Shown: positions 54,944 to 64,000 of the stretch, piece after piece | Layout: each line of letters starts with the position of its first letter | Numbering within the stretch: position 1 is the first letter of the stretch | Source: Shewanella saliphila | GTDB taxonomy: Bacteria; Pseudomonadota; Gammaproteobacteria; Enterobacterales; Shewanellaceae | NCBI RefSeq assembly: GCF_014648295.1 | Contig: NZ_BMQV01000011.1 | Coordinates: 1 to 64,000 of the forward strand | Direction of reading: 5' to 3' | DNA: 64,000 bases | Notes under the pieces: generated by a model | Told to the model about the DNA's origin: nothing | Seen by the model: only the letters and a program-made list of their open reading frames with translations | The model's database searches: none | Position numbers and translations under genes: made by a program

Positions 54944-55702
54944 ATGTCGCAACAGCAACCGCTTATCAGCCATTTACTTGAATTACGCAATAAACTGCTA
55001 AAAGCAATTGGCAGTGTATTACTTGTATTCATTGCTATTGTGTATTGGGCAAACGATATTTATCACTACATTGCACTGCCTTTGATGCGATCGCTACCTG
55101 AAACTGGCAGCATGATTGCAACCGACGTAGCCGCGCCGTTTTTTGCCCCTTTTAAACTGACACTGGTGTTAGCATTTTTTATTGCTATCCCTTATGTGCT
55201 CTACCAAATATGGTCATTTGTAGCCCCAGGGTTATACAAGCATGAAAAACGCTTGGTCGTGCCATTATTAACCAGTAGCACATTGTTGTTTTATTTAGGT
55301 ATCGCGTTTGCCTACTACATTGTATTTCCTGTTGTATTTGGTTTTTTTACCAGTGTCGCCCCCGAGGGTGTACAAGTTGCAACAGACATCAGTAGTTACT
55401 TAAGTTTTATTTTAAAGCTCTTTTTTGCTTTTGGTTTGGCTTTTGAAATACCGGTAGCCGTTGTTCTATTATGCTGGGCTGGCGTAACAACCCCTGATGA
55501 ATTGCGGGCGAAACGCCCTTACATCGTGGTGGGTGCCTTTGTGATCGGCATGATGTTAACACCTCCCGATATTATTTCTCAGACTATGCTAGCAGTACCA
55601 ATGCTGTTATTGTTTGAAGGTGGCTTGATAGCTGCGCGTTTTTACAGTAAAAAAGAAGATGAAGAAGATGACGTGCCAGAGAATGAGCACGCAGATAGCT
55701 AA
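54944..55702 (+). CDS. tatC: Sec-independent translocase subunit TatC
   Basis: The 252-residue inner-membrane protein has six helices. [16 protein letters not shown] at the N-terminus, [16 protein letters not shown] and the P-x-D-x-x-S-Q block ([21 protein letters not shown]) are diagnostic. It recognises twin-arginine signal peptides. It ends with an acidic tail and a strong terminator. Confidence 0.98.
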   Translation: MSQQQPLISHLLELRNKLLKAIGSVLLVFIAIVYWANDIYHYIALPLMRSLPETGSMIATDVAAPFFAPFKLTLVLAFFIAIPYVLYQIWSFVAPGLYKHEKRLVVPLLTSSTLLFYLGIAFAYYIVFPVVFGFFTSVAPEGVQVATDISSYLSFILKLFFAFGLAFEIPVAVVLLCWAGVTTPDELRAKRPYIVVGAFVIGMMLTPPDIISQTMLAVPMLLLFEGGLIAARFYSKKEDEEDDVPENEHADS

Positions 55703-55704
55703 TA

Positions 55705-55731
55705 AAAATGGCCTTAATTGGCCATTTTTTT
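55705..55731 (+). terminator. Terminator of tatABC
   Basis: AAAATGGCC pairs with GGCCATTTT around TTAATT, with a following T-run, right after the tatC stop. Confidence 0.9.
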
Positions 55732-55806
55732 GCTAGGCCTTTTGAACGTTGCAACAAAAAGTAAACTGAAACGTTCCACTGCCCTAAATAATAATAAGGA
55801 ATAACA

Positions 55807-56367
55807 ATGCGCTTATGTTTAATTGCGACTGGTATCTTATTGATATCAGTTAATGCACAGGCCAATACTCAACTTGGCGAACAATTGTCTTTTTGTGCTC
55901 AAAAAACAGACAAACTTGAACGTTTAATCTGTTATGACCAACTCGCCGCAAGCGCTAATACAAGTCTTCCTGCCGTAGCCAAAGCACCAACAGTTGCAGT
56001 TACCGCTAATAAGCCTGCTGCACCCGTTATCGCCAGTGCTCCACCTCAACCAGTCAAGCCAGCCGCAATTGCAGTGCCTGCTACCGCCGCATCACCCGAA
56101 CTAAGCGTCAATGATTTTGGATTACAGAAAAGAGTCATCGAAGATGAAGTCGGTCGTCTGTACTTTACTGTTGCCGATGTATCAAAAGCCCCAGGTGGCG
56201 CACTCATTGTGACCTTGGATAACGGTCAAGTGTGGAAACAAACTAACGCTGAACGTTACAAAGTGAAAAAAGGCCATGATATTTATATTGAAACTGGCGC
56301 GCTTAATTCATTTTTAATGGGCAGTGATGAGCGTAATGCCACTACCCGAGTTAAACGTTTAAAATAG
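55807..56367 (+). CDS. Exported protein with CYDQL motif, tat-locus associated
   Basis: The 186-residue protein has a signal peptide (MRLCLIATGILLISVNAQA). Two cysteines follow in FCAQKTDKLERLICYDQLA, a motif shared with periplasmic proteins near type VI secretion loci. Then come a Pro/Ala-rich linker (about 48-100) and a beta domain (LYFTVADVSKAPGGALIVTL, WKQTNAERYKVKKGHDIYI). Function unknown. It follows the tatABC terminator and runs 19 bp ahead of tatD. Confidence 0.75.
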   Translation: MRLCLIATGILLISVNAQANTQLGEQLSFCAQKTDKLERLICYDQLAASANTSLPAVAKAPTVAVTANKPAAPVIASAPPQPVKPAAIAVPATAASPELSVNDFGLQKRVIEDEVGRLYFTVADVSKAPGGALIVTLDNGQVWKQTNAERYKVKKGHDIYIETGALNSFLMGSDERNATTRVKRLK

Positions 56368-56386
56368 CCTAAGCCATTTTATTCTT

Positions 56387-57201
56387 ATGACTCAACACAT
56401 CGATATCGCGGTTAACCTACTCAGCGAAAGGTTAAAGCACGACATAGATTCGATCATTGATGATGCGGCAAAACAGCATGTTTCGCCGCTGATTGTTATT
56501 GGTAGCGATTTAGATGAAAGCGCTGAAGCCAGCGCTGTTTGCCAACAATATCCCCAGCAGCTGTTCAGCACAGCAGGTGTTCACCCTCACCAAGCATCAA
56601 CTTGGCACGCTCAAAGCCGCCAAACACTTAAACAGCTTGCTGCACAACCCAGTGTAGTTGCCATTGGTGAGTGCGGCCTAGACTATAATCGAGACTTTTC
56701 ACCTAGGCCTGCTCAACGACAAGCGTTTGCAGAACAATTAGCGCTAGCTTGTGAGCTCAATATGCCGGTGTTAATGCATTGCCGCGATGCCCATCAAGAC
56801 TTTATTGCCATTGTGAATGAATATCGCAGCGCATTACCTAAAGGCTTATTACATTGCTTTACCGGCACTAAAGATGAACTTGAAGCCTGTTTAAATGCCG
56901 ATTTATATATTGGTATAACAGGCTGGATTTGCGATGAACGCCGTGGACAAGAACTCGCAAAGCTAGTGCCATTAATCCCTAACAATCGCATAATGGCTGA
57001 AACTGACAGTCCTTATTTATTGCCTCGCAGCATGCGCCCTAAACCTAAGTCGAGTAAAAACCTACCTCAATATTTACCTTATATTGTTGAGTGCATGGCA
57101 GCCTTACGCCAACAAACACCCGATGAACTGGCGCAACATTGCTACCGCAATAGCTGTGAGTTTTTTGGTTTAAACATCCTACCATTGATGGTTGACGATT
57201 A

Positions 57202-57202
<1 letters not shown>
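56387..57202 (+). CDS. tatD: TatD family 3'-5' exonuclease
   Basis: This 271-residue TIM-barrel metal-dependent DNase is orthologous to E. coli TatD: DIAVNLLSERL at the N-terminus (with Asn where most amidohydrolases have HxH), STAGVHPH, AIGECGLDYNRDFS, MHCRDAH, LHCFTGT, IGITGWICDERRG and ETDSPYLLPR. It degrades single-stranded DNA or acts in repair; a role in Tat quality control has been disputed. It overlaps the next gene by one base. Confidence 0.95.
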
Positions 57203-60146
<2,944 letters not shown>

Positions 60147-60169
60147 TTAATATCACTCATTCAGTCATT

Positions 60170-60200
60170 AAAAAGCCAATCAGTTTATGATTGGCTTTTT
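60170..60200 (+). terminator. Terminator of hemB
   Basis: AAAAAGCCAATCA pairs with TGATTGGCTTTTT around a short loop. Confidence 0.9.
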
Positions 60201-60568
60201 ATTTTATATTTTAATATGACTCGCAAGGTTAGGTTTCTTTTCCTTTATGTTGTTAAAATGTTTTGACGTACACCTATATGGTCTCTTTATTCCATAAAAA
60301 TAAGGCGTATCCGTCATCCATAATGATCAGAGGCAGAAAACAGAGTTACGCAGAAACTCTAATCAAAAACAACTACACCGGTTTAACTTGCCTAGAGTGC
60401 GAAGAACTCCCGTAGAATGATTAAGCAAATATTAGAATAGGTATAACTTAGTTTAATTTTAACTAACTAAAATAGTGATCAATCCAACATAGTGGCCTAT
60501 AGCCACTTAACAGTATTGATTCAGCGTGTTTGAATGTTTTATAACAGTATTCACTACTTAAACGAGAC
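60201..60568. other. Intergenic region without recognised gene
   Basis: About 370 bases upstream of the thioredoxin-like gene show no supported frame, repeat or clear promoter. Confidence 0.45.
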
Positions 60569-61126
60569 ATGATAATGCACAATCACGTTAAAACATTATT
60601 AGCCACCACCGTACTCTTTTTTGGCACGCAATTATTACCAACGACAGTATCCGCAAATTCAGGTTGCGCGTTTGAAGAAGATCAGCAGGGCTTTATTGCG
60701 ACATGCAGCGAGGAGAAACAAGAAGTGATTTTAACTGGCGTCATTGAACCACAAACTTTAACAACAACATTACCCGGCTACGCCGATGGCTTTGCAAGTT
60801 ATCAAGTTGATGCGCAAGCAGTAGCAACACTTAAAGCCATTGATGAGCCAACGCAAATCACCGTTATTATTGGTACCTGGTGCCCAGATTGCCATCGTGA
60901 AACCCCACACTTTATGCGCGTACTTGAAGCTGCTGCCAACCCTAATATTCAAGTTGAATACATTGGTGTTGACCGCAGCAAACAAGACCCTGAAGGGTTA
61001 GCCGCTAAGTATGCATTTAGCCGCATTCCAACCTTTATCGTTAAGCAAAATGGTAATGAATTAGGCCGTATTGTTGAACGCCCAAAAGTCACCTTAGAAG
61101 CTGATCTAGTTGAAATATTAAAATAA
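60569..61126 (+). CDS. Periplasmic thioredoxin-fold protein (CPDC)
   Basis: The 185-residue exported protein has a signal peptide ending VSANSG and a thioredoxin fold with GTWCPDCHRETPHF (CxxC near 110) and the cis-proline in SRIPTF. Two further cysteines (CAFEEDQQGFIATC) lie just after the signal peptide. The CPDC sequence suggests a reductase or oxidase for a specific client. The first codons are ATGATAATG; the second ATG at 60575 is equally possible. No partner gene is adjacent. Confidence 0.82.
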   Translation: MIMHNHVKTLLATTVLFFGTQLLPTTVSANSGCAFEEDQQGFIATCSEEKQEVILTGVIEPQTLTTTLPGYADGFASYQVDAQAVATLKAIDEPTQITVIIGTWCPDCHRETPHFMRVLEAAANPNIQVEYIGVDRSKQDPEGLAAKYAFSRIPTFIVKQNGNELGRIVERPKVTLEADLVEILK

Positions 61127-61157
61127 ATATCTTTAGCATACGCGTTTAATAAACCAT

Positions 61158-61187
61158 AAAAATAGGTCGCCATGGCGACCTATTTTT
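61158..61187. terminator. Bidirectional terminator between thioredoxin-like and gppA-like genes
   Basis: A 30-bp perfect palindrome, AAAAATAGGTCGCC and its complement around the centre, lies between two convergent genes. Confidence 0.9.
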
Positions 61188-61205
61188 ATGTTCAAAATGC
61201 CCAAG

Positions 61206-62153
61206 TCATTCATTATCAAGTTGCTTAGCAGCAATGCGATCGGCCAATAGTTGCAATACGCCTTCGCGCAGTGCTCCACCAGCAAGATGCAAACTGCTGA
61301 TAGACAAGCTTTCAAACAATGCTGTCAGTATCGCAACACCGGCAGCAAATGTAGGTGCTTGTTCAGCATCAAGGCCGTTAATGCCAGCTAAACTCGCATC
61401 ACTTTGCGCCAGAATCTCTGCCTTAAAAGCCAATAAGATCTGTTGGGTGATAATCGCTGAGCATTGTCTGTGTTGTAGCACTGACACCACCGATTGCACG
61501 GCACCTGAAGCACCAAGCACAGCCTGCCACCCCAACGACAGCAATTGCTCGCGATGTTCACTTAGCATGACATTGACGTAATCAATGGCTTGCTCAAAAT
61601 CAATATTTTGTAATGGATACTGATTAAAAAAGCGTTGATTAAATAACACGCAGCCCATCGGCACACTGGTTTTAAACAACACTTTGCTGCCATCACCAAT
61701 AATAAACTCGGTACTGGCACCACCAATATCAATCACTAAACGGCGACCATCACCTTGTGTAGTGGCAACCATACCTTGATAAATCAACTCTGCTTCACGC
61801 AGACCTGAAATCACTTCGATAGGGTGTTGCAAGATGGGCAATGCACGACGATGAAACTCATCGGCATTATTGATAACGCGTAATGTCGCCGTTGCAAATA
61901 CGGCGACGTTATCGATAGCGACATGGTGCTGCTCAAGCATTGATGCAAACATGGCTAAACAATCTAAACCACGCAGCATAACGTCTTCAGACAAATTACC
62001 ATCGTCACCAATACCTTCAGCAAGGCGCACTTTACGTTTATATTTGGCGATAACCGTAGGTTTATTACCTACGGTTTGAGCAACTAACATATTAAAACTG
62101 TTAGAGCCTAAAGTTATCGCCGCATAAGACTGAAATACGTTCGACACTGGCAT
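61206..62153 (-). CDS. Ppx/GppA family phosphatase, short form
   Basis: This 315-residue protein has the exopolyphosphatase/pppGpp phosphatase ASKHA fold: LGSNSFNMLVAQ phosphate loop, FATATLRVINNADEF, EVISGLREAELIYQG and VIDIGGASTEFI. It contains only the N-terminal phosphatase half; E. coli GppA has about 490 residues with an HD-like C-terminal domain. It lies directly behind rhlB in the place where gppA sits in E. coli, so it is probably the local GppA equivalent, but its substrate (pppGpp or polyphosphate) is unproven. Confidence 0.85.
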   Translation of the reverse strand: MPVSNVFQSYAAITLGSNSFNMLVAQTVGNKPTVIAKYKRKVRLAEGIGDDGNLSEDVMLRGLDCLAMFASMLEQHHVAIDNVAVFATATLRVINNADEFHRRALPILQHPIEVISGLREAELIYQGMVATTQGDGRRLVIDIGGASTEFIIGDGSKVLFKTSVPMGCVLFNQRFFNQYPLQNIDFEQAIDYVNVMLSEHREQLLSLGWQAVLGASGAVQSVVSVLQHRQCSAIITQQILLAFKAEILAQSDASLAGINGLDAEQAPTFAAGVAILTALFESLSISSLHLAGGALREGVLQLLADRIAAKQLDNE

Positions 62154-63461
62154 TTATTGTGGTCTACGAGTCCTGTGGCGCGGTGGACGGCTATTGCCAC
62201 CACTACGATGTGCGCCTTTATTTGCACCGCCATCACGGGTACGTGATGTTGGGTGCTTACGATGGATACGCACTGGTGGTGGAATATCATCTAACAAAGC
62301 AGCTTGATCATAATTAGACACAGGAATCGAATGGGCAATATAGGTTTCAATTGCGGGTAAGTTAAGTGCATATTCTTCACATGCAAAACTCACCGACACC
62401 CCCGTTTTACCCGCACGACCTGTACGGCCAATACGATGCACGTAATCTTCACAGTCATCAGGTAAATCGTAGTTATATACGTGTGACACATCAGAGATAT
62501 GTAACCCACGTGCAGCAACGTCGGTTGCCACTAAAATATCTAAATCACCTGTCGTAAACTGCTCTAGAATACGGATACGTTTCTTTTGCGGTACATCGCC
62601 CGTTAACAACCCAACACGATGTCCATCACCTTCTAAATAAGACCATAACTTTTCACAGCTATGTTTTGTGTTCGAAAACACAATGGCTTTATCTGGCCAA
62701 TCTTCTTCGATTAGCGAAAGCAGTAAGCGCATCTTGTCTTCCATCGACGGGTAGAAAATTTCCTCTTTAATGTTTTTAGAGGTTTTTTCTAACGGCGCGA
62801 TTTCAACTTTTTCAGGGTCATTCATGTGATCATAAGCTAATTCCTGCACTTTCATCGAAAGCGTGGCAGAAAACAGCATATTTAATCGTGACTGCGCATC
62901 AGGCATTCTGCGGAATAAAAAGCGAATGTCTTTAATAAAGCCTAAATCAAACATGCGATCGGCTTCATCAAGCACCACGGCTTGAATGTGATTTAAACTA
63001 ATCACACCCTGGCGAACGTAATCAATAATACGTCCGGTGGTACCAATTAAAATATCCACACCCTTGTCGAGCACTTCTCGTTGGGTTTCATAGCTTTCGC
63101 CACCATAAACAATACCGACTTTAAGGCCGGTATGTTTAGCGAGCAAATTAGCATCTTTGGCAATTTGGATCGCCAGCTCGCGAGTTGGCGCCATGATAAT
63201 TGCGCGGGGTTCAGTTGCTTTGCGGCCCTCTGGCGCTGCAACGGTAAGCAAATGGTTAAATGTGGCCACTAAAAAGGCCATTGTTTTACCGGTACCGGTT
63301 TGGGCTTGTCCGGCAATGTCTTTTGCTTTTAGTAAAATAGGTAAAGATAACGCCTGAATTGGCGTGCAAAACTCAAACCCGTTTTCATTTAATGCCGCAA
63401 GTACTTCAGGCTTTAAAGGGAAGTTGGCGAATTTTTGGGTCGATAAATGTGTTTGGCTCAT
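62154..63461 (-). CDS. rhlB: ATP-dependent RNA helicase RhlB
   Basis: This DEAD-box helicase of the RNA degradosome unwinds structured RNA for PNPase. The N-terminus [18 protein letters not shown] aligns with E. coli RhlB, so I start at 63461 rather than 63560. Motifs: TPIQALSLP (Q), AQTGTGKT (I), PTRELAIQ (Ia), [10 protein letters not shown] (II), SAT (III), [12 protein letters not shown] (V) and [10 protein letters not shown] (VI). The tail is basic and Gly/Arg-rich. It is divergent from trxA, as in E. coli. Confidence 0.95.
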   Translation of the reverse strand: MSQTHLSTQKFANFPLKPEVLAALNENGFEFCTPIQALSLPILLKAKDIAGQAQTGTGKTMAFLVATFNHLLTVAAPEGRKATEPRAIIMAPTRELAIQIAKDANLLAKHTGLKVGIVYGGESYETQREVLDKGVDILIGTTGRIIDYVRQGVISLNHIQAVVLDEADRMFDLGFIKDIRFLFRRMPDAQSRLNMLFSATLSMKVQELAYDHMNDPEKVEIAPLEKTSKNIKEEIFYPSMEDKMRLLLSLIEEDWPDKAIVFSNTKHSCEKLWSYLEGDGHRVGLLTGDVPQKKRIRILEQFTTGDLDILVATDVAARGLHISDVSHVYNYDLPDDCEDYVHRIGRTGRAGKTGVSVSFACEEYALNLPAIETYIAHSIPVSNYDQAALLDDIPPPVRIHRKHPTSRTRDGGANKGAHRSGGNSRPPRHRTRRPQ

Positions 63462-63614
63462 AGCACAAGCATACCTGTAGGGGTTGCAAAAAAAGATTCG
63501 ATCGTTTGAAATAGCTACATTATTAAAACGGTCTCTTGAAAAGCTATTTAACTGACCCAATATACATGGTAAGCCATTAATAAACTAGCAATGGAACCAA
63601 ATCTGGAGAACAAC

Positions 63615-63941
63615 ATGAGCGATAAAATTGTATACCTTAGCGATGACAGCTTCGAAAACGACGTATTAAAGTCTGATTTACCGATTTTAGTAGACTTCTG
63701 GGCTGAGTGGTGTGGTCCTTGTAAAATGATTGCCCCAATCTTAAATGACGTTGCTGATGAGTATGCAGGCAAGTTGACAGTGGCTAAATTAAACGTTGAC
63801 CAAAACAACGTGTCTCCTGCTAAGTACGGCGTACGTGGTATTCCTACCTTGCTTATGTTTAAAGGTGGCGAGCTAGTGGCAACTAAGGTTGGCGCACTAT
63901 CTAAAACACAATTAAAAGAGTTCATTGACGCTAAAATCTAA
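63615..63941 (+). CDS. trxA: Thioredoxin 1
   Basis: This general cytoplasmic disulphide reductase has 108 residues, with the active site [11 protein letters not shown] and the cis-proline in RGIPTL. GGAGAAC precedes the ATG at 63615, and the N-terminus [17 protein letters not shown] matches TrxA; the frame from 63591 adds eight unlikely residues. It is divergent from rhlB and ends at a terminator at the window edge. Confidence 0.97.
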   Translation: MSDKIVYLSDDSFENDVLKSDLPILVDFWAEWCGPCKMIAPILNDVADEYAGKLTVAKLNVDQNNVSPAKYGVRGIPTLLMFKGGELVATKVGALSKTQLKEFIDAKI

Positions 63942-63967
63942 GCATCAATTGTCTTAAAAGTGTTAAT

Positions 63968-64000
63968 CGGCACAAGTTTTATACAATTTGTGCCGTTTTT
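63968..64000 (+). terminator. Terminator of trxA
   Basis: CGGCACAA (63968-63975) pairs with TTGTGCCG (63988-63995), followed by TTTTT at the last base of the window. Confidence 0.85.

Overview
The window is a stretch of chromosome from a marine gammaproteobacterium of the genus Shewanella. The main evidence is an OmcA/MtrC-type multiheme outer-membrane lipoprotein cytochrome, a subtilase ending in a GlyGly-CTERM sorting tail, an Oar-like TonB receptor, the SO_0444-type Cu/Zn exporter, and the gene order hemE / rsd / rraA / ubiE-ubiJ-ubiB / tatABC / tatD / hemB / gppA-like / rhlB / trxA. The AT-rich composition would fit a cold-water species such as those around S. frigidimarina; that last step is inference. 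No rRNA genes, CRISPR array, prophage or complete insertion sequence is visible. There is one tRNA, tRNA-Leu(CAA).

Left part (1-17 kb). The alkyl hydroperoxide reductase genes ahpC-ahpF run leftwards into a terminator, which is followed at the window edge by a hairpin-rich sequence resembling the start of a group II intron RNA. Next come a spermidine-synthase-like methyltransferase, a small MscS channel, a dienelactone hydrolase, fermentative D-lactate dehydrogenase (ldhA), a two-gene unit of unknown small membrane proteins, rluA, asnC, a large secreted S8 protease, tRNA-Leu, a 43-residue DUF3149 protein behind an FNR-like box, a SieB-like membrane protein, tcdA and a general porin. Two short palindromic elements that look like MITEs lie in intergenic gaps (6117-6247 and 14096-14408).

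Middle part (17-44 kb). This holds an EmrAB-type drug efflux pair with a divergent LysR regulator, a 40-residue basic protein, a TonB receptor with an N-terminal carboxypeptidase-regulatory-like domain, an S1/P1 nuclease, and an orphan nine-heme OmcA-like cytochrome. A zntR-like regulator is co-transcribed with a CC-motif-rich metal exporter and has a textbook 20-bp-spacer MerR promoter. After purH and purD come a small protein behind a near-perfect CRP site, an NhaC antiporter, a DAO-family oxidase, and a pair of tandem spondin-domain secreted proteins directly upstream of an OmpR-type response regulator and its histidine kinase.

Right part (44-64 kb). This is conserved housekeeping: haem synthesis (hemE, hemB), ubiquinone synthesis (ubiE, ubiJ, ubiB), twin-arginine export (tatABC), rsd, rraA, a formimidoylglutamase-like arginase-family enzyme, a membrane diguanylate cyclase, rhlB and trxA. 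The hemE-rsd gap contains a strong candidate for an unannotated small RNA of about 89 nt, with a sigma-70 promoter and a strong terminator. I found no clear multi-gene undescribed system. The best leads are this sRNA, the nine-heme cytochrome, the spondin/two-component locus and the MITE-like repeats. Several starts were moved to downstream ATG, GTG or TTG codons, as explained per gene.
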